From Pseudomonas sp. S04 (GTDB lineage: Bacteria; Pseudomonadota; Gammaproteobacteria; Pseudomonadales; Pseudomonadaceae): 64,000 nucleotides of DNA. Position numbers and translations under genes: made by a program. The stretch lies in NCBI RefSeq assembly GCF_009834545.1, contig NZ_CP019427.1, positions 5,217,501-5,281,500 on the forward strand, given 5' to 3'. Of the stretch, positions 1 to 11,200 are shown in pieces (position 1 is the first letter of the stretch; the number at the start of each line of letters is the position of its first letter). The notes beneath the pieces were generated by a model. The model made no database searches and had not been told where the DNA came from. It worked only from the letters and a program-made list of their open reading frames with translations.

Positions 1-703
<703 letters not shown>

Positions 704-852
704 AAACATCTTTGGGTTTTTAAGAAACCCTAAACTTGGCTCAGCAATCGTTGGTTACATCTTTGATTTCTCGCGGAGTAACTTGTGATGCTGATAATCT
801 TTTTGACTATCAGTCTGACAGCACAAGCACCCACACGAATTGCTTGATTCAG

Positions 853-864
853 TTGTTAAAGAGC
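853..864 (-). promoter_or_regulatory. rrn leader boxA antitermination site
   Basis: The reverse strand reads GCTCTTTAACAA, the classic boxA core, 150 nt upstream of the mature 16S 5' end. In rRNA operons boxA binds NusB/NusE (S10) and makes RNA polymerase resistant to Rho. Its place between the promoters and 16S is as expected. Confidence 0.9.
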
Positions 865-900
865 GGTTGGTTAAGATCTTTCGTCTCAACCGAGGCGCGC

Positions 901-928
901 ATTCTACAGCAGCCTCATTTGCTGTCAA
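901..928 (-). promoter_or_regulatory. rrn promoter, gene-proximal
   Basis: On the minus strand TTGACA (923-928), a 16-nt spacer and TAGAAT (901-906) are followed by a GC-rich discriminator (GCGCGCCTCG). A GC-rich discriminator with a 16-nt spacer is typical of promoters under ppGpp/DksA control. This is the nearest of three tandem promoters to the 16S gene. Confidence 0.85.
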
Positions 929-1009
929 GCGGTATTTTCAGAAGTTTTTGAAGATTTCCTCAACAACTTCAACCACTTGCGCTTCCGATCACTCGGTAGC
1001 GGGAGGCGA

Positions 1010-1037
1010 ATTCTACAGCGTTACACGCTGCTGTCAA
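1010..1037 (-). promoter_or_regulatory. rrn promoter, middle
   Basis: Minus-strand TTGACA (1032-1037), 16-nt spacer, TAGAAT (1010-1015), then TCGCCTCCCGC. The hexamers and the spacer length are identical to those of the promoter at 901-928, with the start point about 109 nt further upstream. Confidence 0.85.
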
Positions 1038-1155
1038 CACCTCTTTTTCAACTCCTTTCGCGCTTCGATGAACTGAAGCAACCTGCTGCCGAAAACTGCG
1101 TAACTCATTGTTTACCAAGGAGTTTTCCGTTTCGACTGCGCCGGAAGTGGGGCGA

Positions 1156-1183
1156 ATTATAGACACCTGAGATCTGCCGTCAA
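1156..1183 (-). promoter_or_regulatory. rrn promoter, distal
   Basis: Minus-strand TTGACG (1178-1183), 16-nt spacer and a consensus TATAAT (1156-1161), then TCGCCCC. It lies immediately after the msrQ stop codon (1191-1193), so the rRNA operon promoters fill the whole gap between 16S and msrQ. Confidence 0.8.
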
Positions 1184-1190
1184 GCGTTAA

Positions 1191-1811
1191 TTAAGCTTTT
1201 GTTGCAGAAGGTGCCTTTTTACCCTTTAGACGCGGAATTCGCCGGGCAATGGCAGGCACACGCAAGACTAATAGCAGTGCACCTATAGAGGCATAGATCG
1301 CCCACTCTTTCAGGTCCGCACGAACTATCCACAACATGTGCAGCAAACCAAGCCCCAAAATCACGTAGACCAGGCGGTGCAACTTCCTCCAGCGCACACC
1401 CAATCGTCGCTGACTGTATCGATTGGACGTTGCCGCCAGCAGGAGCAACCCCACCAGGCCGAGACTGCCAACAATAATGTATGGCCGCTTGCTCAGCTCC
1501 ACCCCCAACTGCGACCAGTCCAGGCCAAGGATAAATACCAGGTAGGCAGACAGATGCAGCACTGCATAGGCAAAAGTCCACAACCCCAGTTGCCGCCTCA
1601 CCGCAATCCAGCCCGCCCAACCGCTCAATTTCTGCAAAGGCGTCATGCTCAACGTAATCAAGAGCAGCGTCAGGGTTCCCAAACCCAAGCGATCGACCAG
1701 CACCTTGCCCGGGTCAGGCCCCAACGCCGAACTCCAGGCTTCATACAACCAGAGCAGCGGCCACACCGCCGCCGCTATGAAGACGGCACTGCGCCACAAC
1801 ACAAACCGCAT
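1191..1811 (-). CDS. msrQ: MsrQ, haem-binding membrane subunit of periplasmic methionine sulfoxide reductase
   Basis: A 206-residue polytopic protein with about six hydrophobic segments and conserved histidines (for example in [11 protein letters not shown] and [10 protein letters not shown]) that would ligate haem, as in the ferric-reductase-like YedZ/MsrQ family. MsrQ passes electrons from the respiratory chain or flavin reductase to MsrP. The start overlaps the msrP stop by 1 nt (TGATG), indicating translational coupling. The length is normal for the family. Confidence 0.93.
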   Translation of the reverse strand: MRFVLWRSAVFIAAAVWPLLWLYEAWSSALGPDPGKVLVDRLGLGTLTLLLITLSMTPLQKLSGWAGWIAVRRQLGLWTFAYAVLHLSAYLVFILGLDWSQLGVELSKRPYIIVGSLGLVGLLLLAATSNRYSQRRLGVRWRKLHRLVYVILGLGLLHMLWIVRADLKEWAIYASIGALLLVLRVPAIARRIPRLKGKKAPSATKA

Positions 1812-2824
1812 CAGTAGTTCGTCCTCAAGTCCATGCCTGCATACAGGCCGGCTACTTCATCTGCGTAGCCATTGAACATCTGGGTGGCACGCACATTGGG
1901 CTTGAACAATCCGCTGGGCAAACGCCGCTCCCGCGCCTGGGTCCAGCGCGGATGATCGACAGTGGGGTTCACATTGGCGTAGAAGCCATACTCATCCGCG
2001 GCAATGCCCTGCCAGGTGGTTTTTGGCTGCTCGCTGACCAGACTGATGCGCACGATGGATTTGACACTCTTGAAGCCGTACTTCCACGGCACCACCAAGC
2101 GCAATGGCGCGCCGTTCTGGTTAGGCAATTCACGCCCGTACATCCCGACTGCCAGGATCGCCAGCGGATGCATCGCCTCATCCAGGCGCAGCCCTTCTAT
2201 ATAAGGCCAGTCGATCAGGGCAAAACCGGAGCGCTGGCCCGGCATGCTCTGAGGGTCCTGCAAGGTTTCGAAGCGAATGTACCGGGCCTTGGAAGTGGGC
2301 TCGACCTGCTTGAGCAATGCAGAAAGAGGAAAGCCGATCCAGGGGATCACCATCGACCAGGCCTCCACACACCGCAGTCGGTAGATGCGCTCCTCCAACT
2401 GATAGGGTTTCATCAGGTCTTCCAGGGCATAACGCCCCGGTTTCCCCACCTCCCCGTCTACCACCACGCTCCAGGGTTCGGTTTTCAAGGCGCCGGCATT
2501 GGCGGCCGGATCCCCCTTGTCGGTGCCGAACTCATAGAAGTTGTTGTAGTGGGTCGCATCCTTGAAGGGCGTGATCGACTCATCCTTGACGTTGACCGCC
2601 CCCCAACGAGTCGCCGGGAGTTTCTCGTTGAACCAGGCTGGCGCCTTGCCCGGCTCGACGTCCGGGTATCGTGCGACGTCATCGGCGCTGGCCCAGCGCG
2701 GCAGACTGCTGGCAGCCATTACGCTGACTGCACTGCCCAGCACGCTGCGGCGAGATATATAGAGGGATTCAGGCGTGACGTCCGACTCAGGGCAGTCGGA
2801 CGATTTGGGGAATTTGAATAACAT
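1811..2824 (-). CDS. msrP: MsrP, periplasmic protein-methionine-sulfoxide reductase, molybdopterin subunit
   Basis: A 337-residue protein with a twin-arginine export signal (SRRSVLGSA, residues 24-32) followed by a hydrophobic stretch and an alanine cleavage region. The oxidoreductase molybdopterin-binding domain carries the invariant molybdenum-ligand cysteine C152 in [10 protein letters not shown]. It reduces oxidised methionines in envelope proteins, protecting them from chlorine-type oxidants. It forms a two-gene operon with msrQ. pssA lies upstream with a 63-nt gap. Confidence 0.95.
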   Translation of the reverse strand: MLFKFPKSSDCPESDVTPESLYISRRSVLGSAVSVMAASSLPRWASADDVARYPDVEPGKAPAWFNEKLPATRWGAVNVKDESITPFKDATHYNNFYEFGTDKGDPAANAGALKTEPWSVVVDGEVGKPGRYALEDLMKPYQLEERIYRLRCVEAWSMVIPWIGFPLSALLKQVEPTSKARYIRFETLQDPQSMPGQRSGFALIDWPYIEGLRLDEAMHPLAILAVGMYGRELPNQNGAPLRLVVPWKYGFKSVKSIVRISLVSEQPKTTWQGIAADEYGFYANVNPTVDHPRWTQARERRLPSGLFKPNVRATQMFNGYADEVAGLYAGMDLRTNY

Positions 2825-2887
2825 GACAACTCCGCAGCATTGGAGGACTGATGCACCAATAGACTGCGGAGTATGGGGGAAATTACC

Positions 2888-3745
2888 TCACTCGGCTTTT
2901 TTGTGCCGGCGAAGGTGTAACAAGTACTGCACCGGACCAGAGGCGGCATAGGCGAGGAACACCAGGAGCAGAATGCGCGGCGGATCGCTGAACACCACGG
3001 CAAACACCAGCACCACCGCCAGGATCGCCACAAAAGGCACACGCCCCTTCAGGTCCAGCTCCTTGAAGCTGTTGTACTTGATGTTGCTGACCATCAACAT
3101 GCCGGCCGCAGCCACCATCAGCGCCACCAGGAAGGACATTTTCGAGCCCTGGATCCCGTAGTCACTGAAGGCCCAGACGATACCCGCCACCACACCCGCG
3201 GCAGCCGGGCTGGCCAGGCCGATGAAGTAACGCTTGTCCGCGGTCCCCACCTGGGTGTTGAAGCGCGCCAGACGCAAGGCCGCGCCCGCCACATAGATGA
3301 AGGCAACCATCCAGCCGACCTTGCCCATATCGCCCAGGGCCCAGCCGAAGGCCAGCAACGCCGGTGCAACACCAAAGGCAACCATGTCCGACAGCGAGTC
3401 GTACTCGGCGCCAAAGGCGCTCTGGGTATTGGTCATCCGCGCTACCCGGCCATCCAGGCCGTCGAGCACCATGGCGACAAAGATCGCGATTGCCGCGAAA
3501 GCAAAGTACTTGCTCGCGCCGGCAGCATCACCGGCACTCAAGGCGCTCTGCGCGCTCATCGAGTTAATGATGGAGTAGAACCCCGCGAACAGGTTCGCGG
3601 TGGTGAACAGATTCGGCAGAAGATAGATACCACGATGCCGGACTTTACGGCCTTCAGCATCATGCCCTTCTTCGATGTGTTCATCGATGGGCAGCAGGCT
3701 TTCGGCGTCAGAAGCCTGGTTTGGCTCTTCGGGACGTTCGCTCAT
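2888..3745 (-). CDS. pssA: CDP-diacylglycerol--serine O-phosphatidyltransferase
   Basis: A 285-residue membrane protein that makes phosphatidylserine from CDP-diacylglycerol and serine, the first step to phosphatidylethanolamine. The CDP-alcohol phosphatidyltransferase signature is present: DGLDGRVAR, then eight residues, then G-x3-D-x3-D (FGAEYDSLSD). Several hydrophobic helices follow. The ATG at 3745 was chosen because an acidic soluble N-terminus (MSERPEEPN) starts there; the frame stays open further upstream, but that extension would run into the ilvC terminator. It lies between ilvC and msrP, as in P. aeruginosa. Confidence 0.93.
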   Translation of the reverse strand: MSERPEEPNQASDAESLLPIDEHIEEGHDAEGRKVRHRGIYLLPNLFTTANLFAGFYSIINSMSAQSALSAGDAAGASKYFAFAAIAIFVAMVLDGLDGRVARMTNTQSAFGAEYDSLSDMVAFGVAPALLAFGWALGDMGKVGWMVAFIYVAGAALRLARFNTQVGTADKRYFIGLASPAAAGVVAGIVWAFSDYGIQGSKMSFLVALMVAAAGMLMVSNIKYNSFKELDLKGRVPFVAILAVVLVFAVVFSDPPRILLLVFLAYAASGPVQYLLHLRRHKKAE

Positions 3746-3847
3746 GGACAGTACCTTGCAACGGTGTGGAAATTTTTGACAGGTGTCTGCGTCAACGGTT
3801 CGCAGCACAAACGATGCAGCTTTATACCAGAACCAGCCCACCAAACG

Positions 3848-3874
3848 AAAAAACGCGGCATAAGCCGCGTTTTT
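3848..3874 (-). terminator. Rho-independent terminator of ilvC
   Basis: The inverted repeat ACGCGGC-ATAA-GCCGCGT (3853-3870) is followed on the minus strand by a run of T, 17 nt after the ilvC stop codon. Confidence 0.88.
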
Positions 3875-3890
3875 CGTACAGGGTCGTGAC

Positions 3891-4916
<1,026 letters not shown>

Positions 4917-4955
4917 CTATATATCCAGGCCGTTCAGGCCATTCGCTAATTTGGT

Positions 4956-5447
4956 TTAGATGCTGAGTACTTTGTCGCCGCGGGCAATACCGGTTACGCC
5001 GCTACGGACGGTTTCCAGGATCGAAGCGGTGCCAATGGACTGGATGAAGCTGTCGAGCTTGTCGCTGGTACCGGTCAGTTGAACGGTATACACGCTGGCG
5101 CTGACATCTACGATCTGCCCACGATAAATATCCGTAGTGCGTTTGATCTCGGCGCGCTGGGCACCGGTAGCCTTGACCTTGACCAGCATCAGCTCGCGCT
5201 CGATGTGCGCGCTTTCCGACAGGTCGACCAGCTTGACCACTTCGATCAGCTTGTTCAGGTTCTTGGTGATCTGCTCGATAACTTCATCGTGCCCTACGGT
5301 GGTCAACGTCAGACGCGACAGGGTCGGGTCTTCGGTAGGTGCCACGGTCAGGCTTTCGATGTTGTAGTTACGCTGCGAGAACAGCCCGACTACACGCGAC
5401 AGAGCGCCCGGTTCGTTTTCCAGAAGCAAGGAAATAATGTGCCGCAT
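4956..5447 (-). CDS. ilvH: Acetolactate synthase small (regulatory) subunit
   Basis: A 163-residue protein with an N-terminal ACT domain (MRHIISLLLENEPGALSRV) that binds valine for feedback inhibition, and a C-terminal ALS_ss domain. The ATG at 5447 was chosen because it begins the conserved family N-terminus; ten in-frame residues upstream overlap ilvI and look non-native. Only 2 nt separate it from the ilvI stop codon, so the large and small subunits are probably co-translated. Confidence 0.96.
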   Translation of the reverse strand: MRHIISLLLENEPGALSRVVGLFSQRNYNIESLTVAPTEDPTLSRLTLTTVGHDEVIEQITKNLNKLIEVVKLVDLSESAHIERELMLVKVKATGAQRAEIKRTTDIYRGQIVDVSASVYTVQLTGTSDKLDSFIQSIGTASILETVRSGVTGIARGDKVLSI

Positions 5448-5449
5448 GA

Positions 5450-7174
5450 TTAAGTACGCTCCGTCTTGCTCAGCCACATATCGCGCATGGAGCCGTCTTT
5501 GATCTGCATCGGGTAGACGTGCTCGCTGGTGTCGACCGAAATATCGATCACGACCAGGCGATCCTTCATGGCAAACGCTTCTTCCATCTTCGACTTGAGG
5601 TCTTTCGAGTCGGTGATGCGCACGCCGACGTGACCATAGGCCTCGGCCAGCTTGACGAAGTCAGGCAGCGACTCCATGTAGGAGTGCGAATGACGGCTGC
5701 CATAGCTCATGTCTTGCCACTGGCGAACCATGCCCAGCACACCGTTGTTGAGGATCACGATCTTGACCGGCAAGCCGTACTGCAGGCAGGTGGACAGCTC
5801 CTGGATGTTCATCTGGATGCTGCCTTCGCCTGTGACGCAGGCAACATCGACATCCGGGAAGCTCAACTTGATACCCATGGCCGCCGGGAAACCGAAGCCC
5901 ATGGTGCCCAGGCCGCCGGAGTTGATCCAGCGGTTTGGCTTGTTGAACTTGTAGTACTGCGCCGCGAACATCTGGTGTTGACCCACGTCGGAGGTCACAA
6001 AGGCATCGCCCTTGGTCACTTCGCACAGAGTCTCGATCACGGTCTGCGGCTTGATGACGCTGCCATCGCCCTTGTCGTAAGGGAACAGGCCGCGATCACC
6101 GCGCCACTCGTCCACTTGCTTCCACCAACTGGCAACGGACTCCTTGTTCGGGGTCTCGCCGATTTCCTTGAGGATCGCGACCATTTCGTTCAGGACGCTT
6201 TCCACCGGGCCCACGATTGGCACGTCGGCCTTGATGGTCTTGGAGATCGAAGCCGGGTCGATATCGATGTGGATGATTTTGGCATTCGGGCAGAATTTCG
6301 CCGGGCCGTTGATCACTCGGTCATCGAAACGCGCGCCGACCGCCAGGATCACGTCAGCATGGTGCATGGCCAGGTTGGCGGTGTAGCTGCCGTGCATGCC
6401 GAGCATGCCAATGAACTGACGGTCGGTGCCAGGGTAGGCACCCAGGCCCATCAGGGTATTGGTCACGGGCAGGTTGAGCATCTGGGCCAGTTCGGTCAGC
6501 GGCGCGGAGCCGCCACCGAGGATCACGCCGCCACCTGCGTACAACACAGGACGCTTGGCCGCCAGGAGCATTTCTGCCGCCTTGCGGATTTGCCCGGAGT
6601 GACCACGAACAGCCGGGCTGTAGGAACGCAGCTTGGCTTTTTTCGGGAAGACGTATTCGAACTTCTCGGCCGGGTTGGTCATGTCTTTCGGAATATCGAC
6701 AACCACCGGACCAGGACGACCGGATTGCGCCAGGTAGAACGCCTTCTTCATGACTTCCGGGATTTCCGAAGCGTGCTTGATCATGAAGCTGTGCTTCACG
6801 ATCGGCCGGGAGATACCGATCATGTCGGTTTCCTGGAACGCGTCGGTGCCGACCATGGTGCTAGGCACCTGACCGGAAATGATCACCATTGGAATCGAGT
6901 CCATATAGGCGGTGGCAATCCCGGTGATGGCGTTTGTGGCGCCTGGACCGGAAGTCACCAATACCACGCCGGCTTTACCGGTGGCACGGGCATAGCCGTC
7001 AGCCATATGGGTAGCCGCTTGTTCGTGGCGAACCAGGATGTGAGTCACTTCCGGTTCTTTGAACAGGGCATCGTATACATGAAGGAGAGCACCACCCGGG
7101 TACCCGTAGATATATTTGACGCCTTCGTCACGCAAAAAGCGGACGAGCATCTCACCGCCAGATAAAAGCTCCAC
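5450..7174 (-). CDS. ilvI: Acetolactate synthase large (catalytic) subunit
   Basis: A 574-residue ThDP-dependent enzyme that condenses two pyruvates, or pyruvate and 2-oxobutyrate, to open the branched-chain pathway. The catalytic glutamate is E51 in [20 protein letters not shown], and the ThDP/Mg motif is VTGEGS...NN in the C-terminal third. The GTG at 7174 is preferred because AGAGG lies 8 nt upstream; a second GTG at 7183 overlaps that Shine-Dalgarno sequence and would add three residues. It is the first gene of ilvI-ilvH-ilvC, behind a long leader. Confidence 0.95.
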   Translation of the reverse strand: MELLSGGEMLVRFLRDEGVKYIYGYPGGALLHVYDALFKEPEVTHILVRHEQAATHMADGYARATGKAGVVLVTSGPGATNAITGIATAYMDSIPMVIISGQVPSTMVGTDAFQETDMIGISRPIVKHSFMIKHASEIPEVMKKAFYLAQSGRPGPVVVDIPKDMTNPAEKFEYVFPKKAKLRSYSPAVRGHSGQIRKAAEMLLAAKRPVLYAGGGVILGGGSAPLTELAQMLNLPVTNTLMGLGAYPGTDRQFIGMLGMHGSYTANLAMHHADVILAVGARFDDRVINGPAKFCPNAKIIHIDIDPASISKTIKADVPIVGPVESVLNEMVAILKEIGETPNKESVASWWKQVDEWRGDRGLFPYDKGDGSVIKPQTVIETLCEVTKGDAFVTSDVGQHQMFAAQYYKFNKPNRWINSGGLGTMGFGFPAAMGIKLSFPDVDVACVTGEGSIQMNIQELSTCLQYGLPVKIVILNNGVLGMVRQWQDMSYGSRHSHSYMESLPDFVKLAEAYGHVGVRITDSKDLKSKMEEAFAMKDRLVVIDISVDTSEHVYPMQIKDGSMRDMWLSKTERT

Positions 7175-7657
7175 GTTGTTCACCTCTAAAACGCCAGAAT
7201 ACCGCCCACATAAGGGGACGGGTCTTAATAGGTTTACTTCTCAGCAGAGCATGAGCGACGGTGGTCGCCGACTACGTCAGCACTGACTGAGCAAGTATTG
7301 GGAGCGTCCCAAGTGTTGCGGGACTTTCCCACCCAGCGCGAGGTAACGCGTTGCGGGTGTAACAGGTCGGCGCGGATGTGCGCCTCATGATCTGCTGAGC
7401 GGGCCTGCTTCTGGCAGTCCCTCTACAGCGGACTTTGGATTCTTCTGTTTCGCCCTCTGCAAGTCAAGCCGTCAATGTGCTTAATTCGAACTAAGCGCAT
7501 GAGAACGCAAGAAAAAACCGCCAAACCCCAGGTCGGATTATTTCAATTGCGCAGTTTTGGCAAGAAAATGGCATACGAACGCACCGGTCGCGGCGCACAG
7601 AGGGGATTTTCTGGGGGATTGAACGTCACCGCCAGCAGGACGCTGGCAGTGAGCACA
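7175..7657. other. Intergenic region, ilvI to yqcC
   Basis: A gap of 483 nt that holds the candidate ilv promoter and a GC-rich leader with several short inverted repeats, including a GCGCGAGGTAACGCGTTGCGG segment near 7336-7356. A longer open frame crosses its left part and continues antisense through yqcC, but it has no family resemblance. No convincing protein gene was seen here. Confidence 0.6.
7439..7467 (-). promoter_or_regulatory. Candidate promoter of ilvIH-ilvC
   Basis: Minus-strand TTGACT (7462-7467), 17-nt spacer, AAGAAT (7439-7444). It is the best sigma-70-like pair in the gap and would give an untranslated leader of about 260 nt before ilvI. No leader peptide rich in Leu, Val or Ile codons was seen. 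Confidence 0.4.
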
Positions 7658-7993
7658 TCAACGGGAGGCGCTGATCAGTTGGTCGAACTCTTTGAGCAGG
7701 ACCTGCAACTGACGATCCCGGCCCTGGACATCGCGGGCGGCGAAGACCATTTCGGCCATCTCCTGAATCCCCGAGGCATTGGGCAAGGGCAGATCCTGTT
7801 CGAGGATCAGCTTCATACGTGGCAGGAAGATCCATTGCAGCCACTGCTCGAAGTCCAGGGTGTCGACCGAAAACGGCTCGACACTGGACAGCGCCTGCGC
7901 AGAAGGCGAAACCTCGTCCCACCAGCCCTGGACCCGCAATTCGCGCTCGATCAGCAACAGTTGCTCGGCAATCTTCGGAAAACGTTGATCCAT
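7658..7993 (-). CDS. YqcC-family protein
   Basis: A 111-residue soluble, acidic, mostly helical protein. Its FEQWLQWIFLPRM segment and hydrophobic N-terminal helix (IAEQLLLIERELR) resemble the YqcC/DUF446 family. The function is unknown. The ATG at 7993 overlaps the lpoP stop codon by 1 nt (TGATG), so it is the last gene of a probable mrcB-lpoP-yqcC unit. A GTG one codon earlier is also possible. Confidence 0.8.
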   Translation of the reverse strand: MDQRFPKIAEQLLLIERELRVQGWWDEVSPSAQALSSVEPFSVDTLDFEQWLQWIFLPRMKLILEQDLPLPNASGIQEMAEMVFAARDVQGRDRQLQVLLKEFDQLISASR

Positions 7994-8742
7994 CACAGCG
8001 TAACCTTGGCCTTCTGCCGCGCCTGGGCCGCACCGGCGGCATCGCCCTGCTGCTCACGCGCCTGGGCGATCAACCCCCACAGGCTAGCCTGCAAGTCAGG
8101 ACGGCCATTGGCCAGGGTCAAACCACGACGGGCGAACTGCTCCGCCTGGGGCGCATCGCCTTGGGCCATGCGCACTTGCGCCAGGCGATAGAGCACTTGC
8201 GGCTCACGCGGGGCTACCCGCTGGGCCCGCTCAAGGCTCGAAGACGCGCCATTGAGGTCACCACCCGCCTGTTGCTGCTGGGCCGTGGTGAGCAAGGCCA
8301 GCACCGGACCGTCCAACTGCTCGTCAGCCGACAGGCCACCGGCCGCGCTGCTGGCAGAAGGCACGCCGCTCGGCGTCGGCGGCAGGCTGTAGCTGGTGCT
8401 CGGTACGAGCGGGCCACTGTCGACCGGCCCCGGAGTAATCGGCCCGGAACTGATCGGCCCTGGGGTGATCGGCTGGGTGCTGATCGGCATCGAGGTCGTG
8501 GCGCCGCCCCCTGGCACCATCACCACCACACCGGTATCACCCTGTGGGATGGCCTGGACCTGGCCCTGTGTCGGGCGGGTCACGGTGGTCTTGCGAAAGC
8601 CGCCGTTGGCAGAGAGCCGCTCGCTGTTGGACACCGCAGTGCCCGAATCGACCACCGGAATCGAGCCGCGCTGCACGGTCGAGCAGCCACTGAGCAAAGT
8701 CAGAGCCGTCAGCGTCACCGCTGGAATAAACCACTTGTTCAC
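7993..8742 (-). CDS. lpoP: LpoP, TPR lipoprotein activator of PBP1b
   Basis: A 249-residue lipoprotein. The signal ends in the lipobox LLSGC (cysteine about residue 20), and a Pro/Thr/Gly-rich disordered linker (residues about 60-130) with repeated ITPGPIS-like units follows. The C-terminal half has tetratricopeptide repeats (LERAQRVAPREPQVLYRLAQ). In P. aeruginosa the TPR lipoprotein LpoP, encoded next to the PBP1b gene, is the outer-membrane activator of that synthase. The location 16 nt after mrcB and the same architecture support this call. The GTG start at 8742 has GAGAGGG 6 nt upstream. Confidence 0.87.
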   Translation of the reverse strand: MNKWFIPAVTLTALTLLSGCSTVQRGSIPVVDSGTAVSNSERLSANGGFRKTTVTRPTQGQVQAIPQGDTGVVVMVPGGGATTSMPISTQPITPGPISSGPITPGPVDSGPLVPSTSYSLPPTPSGVPSASSAAGGLSADEQLDGPVLALLTTAQQQQAGGDLNGASSSLERAQRVAPREPQVLYRLAQVRMAQGDAPQAEQFARRGLTLANGRPDLQASLWGLIAQAREQQGDAAGAAQARQKAKVTL

Positions 8743-8758
8743 TTGAAACCCTCTCTGC

Positions 8759-11083
8759 TTAATTCATCCAGCCCTTGACCCAGTCCATCACCGACTCGCC
8801 TGAGGCGGGGTCTGTGCCACCGCAGGCGGCGCCGGGAGGCGGTTCGCTGCCGCGAATATACGGCATCTGCACCGCGCCCGGGCAACTGGCATCCGAGCCC
8901 TGCCCGGTCCGCGAATCGACCCAGGCCTGCACGATGTTGTCCGGCTGTGGCATGTCCAGCGGCAGCGGGTCGGCCTTGCGCATGAAACTGCTCCAGACCT
9001 GCAGCGCACCGGTGGCCCCGGTGAACGGCGTCTTGCCGTTGTCATCGCGGCCCAGCCACACCACCGCCAGCAGATCCTGGCTGAAACCAGCAAACCAGCT
9101 ATCGCGCGAATCGTTACTGGTACCGGTCTTGCCTGCCAGGGTCAGCGTCTTGGGCAGCACGTTATAAACCGAACTGCCGGTACCCTCGCGCATCACCCGC
9201 TGCATGGCGCTCTGGATCAGATAAATGGACGCCGGATCAAAGCGCTGCTGGATCTGGAATGGATAACGCTTGAGCGGCTCGCCCTCGGCCGTCAGCACGC
9301 TGCGAATCCCGCGCATCGGCGTATTAAAACCACCGTTGGCCAGGGTCTGGTACATGGTTGCCACTTCGATCAGCGTCAAGGCACCCGCCCCCAACAACAT
9401 CGACGGGAAGGCCGGGAACTCACGCGTGACGCCGAGGCGGCCGAGGGTCTTCAGGACATTCGGCACCCCGACTTCCAGACCCAGGCGTGCGGTCGAGAGG
9501 TTGTAGGAATGCGCCAGCCCCTGATACAGGAAGACCGTGCCGTGGGACCGACGATCATAGTTCTGCGGTTTCCAGACCTGGCCATCGGCGCCTTTTACCG
9601 AGAACGAATCGTCGGACAGCCAACTGGTCAGGGTGTACTTGCTCGGCTTCTCCAGCGCCGTCAGATACACCGCTGGTTTGATCAGCGAACCGATCGGGCG
9701 CACCGCATCCAGCGCCCGGTTGAACCCGGCAAAGCCGGCCTGGCGACTGCCAATCATGGCCTGTACTTCCCCGGTTTCCGGGTTGGTTACCACCATTGCC
9801 GCCTCGACCTCGTCCGCACCTTTGCGTCCGGAAAGACGCTTGAAGGTGTCGTTGACCGAAGCTTCCGCTTTCATCTGCAGAATCGGATCAAAGCTGGTGA
9901 AAATCCGCAGGCCTTCTTCGGTCAAGTCTTCGTCGCGGTAGTCTTCGCGCAGTTGACGCTTGACCAGGTCGATAAAGCCCGGGAACGAACTGTCGGCCAG
10001 CTTGCCGCGGGTGGTCACACCCAGTGGCAGTTTTTTCGCGGCTGCCACCTGCTCGGCCGTGGCCACGCCCTGTTGCTCGAGGACATCCAGCACCAGGTTG
10101 CGCCGCTCAAGCGCCCGCTCGGGGTTGCGCCGCGGGTTGTAGTAGGACGGCCCCTTGACCATGCCCACCAGCATGGCCACTTGATGCAGTTTCAGCTCGG
10201 ACAACGGCTGGCCGAAGAAGAACTGACTCGCCAGGCCAAACCCGTGCACCGCGCGCTGGCCATCCTGACCGACGAACACCTCATTGAGGTACGCCTCAAG
10301 AATTTCGCGCTTGTCGTAATGCAACTCAAGCAACATCGCCATCATCGCTTCGGTCAGCTTGCGGCTCAGGCTGCGCTCGTTGGTCAGGTAGAAGTTCTTG
10401 ACCAATTGCTGGGTCAGCGTGCTGCCGCCCTGGGTCATTTTGCCGCCAGAGGTGTTGACCCAGACGGCCCGGGCAATCGATTTGGGCGACACACCCCAGT
10501 GGCCGTAGAAATCCCGGTCTTCGACCGCGACCAGGGTTTCCAGCAAATAGGGCGGGACCTGATCGAGCTTGATCAGAATCCGATCTTCGAGATTTTTCGG
10601 GTAGATCCCGCCGATCAGCAACGGCTCCAGCCGCACCACGGACAGCTTCGACCCGTTCAGCGCGGACAGCTCGGCCACGTAGTCGCCGGAGAAGCGCACA
10701 CGCACCGGCTGGGCCTTCTCCATGCCTTCATAGAACTGGAAACCACGGGTATTCAGGTCCACGGTATTGCCACTGACTGCCGCCGCACCCGGGCCATTGG
10801 CCACGCTTTCGCGGCGATAGCCCAGGGCATCGAGTTCCGTGAGGAAATCTTGCTTGCTGAGCTTTTGTCCGACGAACAGCTCCAGCGGACGGGCGTAAAC
10901 CTTGGCTGGAATGGTCCAGCGCTTGCCGGAGAACTTCTCCTGGACCACGGCATCAAGGTAAACAGCAAAGCCTGCCAGCACCACGAGGCCGACCAGACTG
11001 AGCTTCAGGGCCCAGCCCAGCCAAGGGCTCAGGCCTTTGGAGGGACGTTTTTTAGCAGTGCGGGGGGATCGGGTACGAGTCAT
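8759..11083 (-). CDS. mrcB: Penicillin-binding protein 1b, bifunctional peptidoglycan synthase
   Basis: A 774-residue class A PBP. It has a basic cytoplasmic tail, one membrane anchor (about residues 22-46), a UB2H-like domain, a GT51 glycosyltransferase domain with catalytic E188 in VEDRDFYGHWG and the GGSTLTQQLVKN motif (219-230), and a transpeptidase domain with the active-site SLIK (S466, K469) and KTGT near residue 655. It polymerises and cross-links peptidoglycan at the inner membrane and would be activated by LpoP. Confidence 0.97.
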   Translation of the reverse strand: MTRTRSPRTAKKRPSKGLSPWLGWALKLSLVGLVVLAGFAVYLDAVVQEKFSGKRWTIPAKVYARPLELFVGQKLSKQDFLTELDALGYRRESVANGPGAAAVSGNTVDLNTRGFQFYEGMEKAQPVRVRFSGDYVAELSALNGSKLSVVRLEPLLIGGIYPKNLEDRILIKLDQVPPYLLETLVAVEDRDFYGHWGVSPKSIARAVWVNTSGGKMTQGGSTLTQQLVKNFYLTNERSLSRKLTEAMMAMLLELHYDKREILEAYLNEVFVGQDGQRAVHGFGLASQFFFGQPLSELKLHQVAMLVGMVKGPSYYNPRRNPERALERRNLVLDVLEQQGVATAEQVAAAKKLPLGVTTRGKLADSSFPGFIDLVKRQLREDYRDEDLTEEGLRIFTSFDPILQMKAEASVNDTFKRLSGRKGADEVEAAMVVTNPETGEVQAMIGSRQAGFAGFNRALDAVRPIGSLIKPAVYLTALEKPSKYTLTSWLSDDSFSVKGADGQVWKPQNYDRRSHGTVFLYQGLAHSYNLSTARLGLEVGVPNVLKTLGRLGVTREFPAFPSMLLGAGALTLIEVATMYQTLANGGFNTPMRGIRSVLTAEGEPLKRYPFQIQQRFDPASIYLIQSAMQRVMREGTGSSVYNVLPKTLTLAGKTGTSNDSRDSWFAGFSQDLLAVVWLGRDDNGKTPFTGATGALQVWSSFMRKADPLPLDMPQPDNIVQAWVDSRTGQGSDASCPGAVQMPYIRGSEPPPGAACGGTDPASGESVMDWVKGWMN

Positions 11084-11200
11084 GGCGGCGGATTATACGC
11101 ACTTTATTCCTGATCAACATGAGCCCCGCGAGGTTTGCGTTGGCCCCGCTTGCGGCCATAATGGCGCCCTTGAATTTTCCCAGACTCTGAAGGATCGCCC

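Noticed and set aside
5519..7165. A 548-codon open frame antisense to ilvI
   Set aside because: It is a shadow of a strongly conserved gene; its composition is that of reverse-read codons and it has no recognisable domain.
9509..11113. A 534-codon open frame antisense to mrcB
   Set aside because: It is a shadow of mrcB, whose glycosyltransferase and transpeptidase motifs are all in the other strand.
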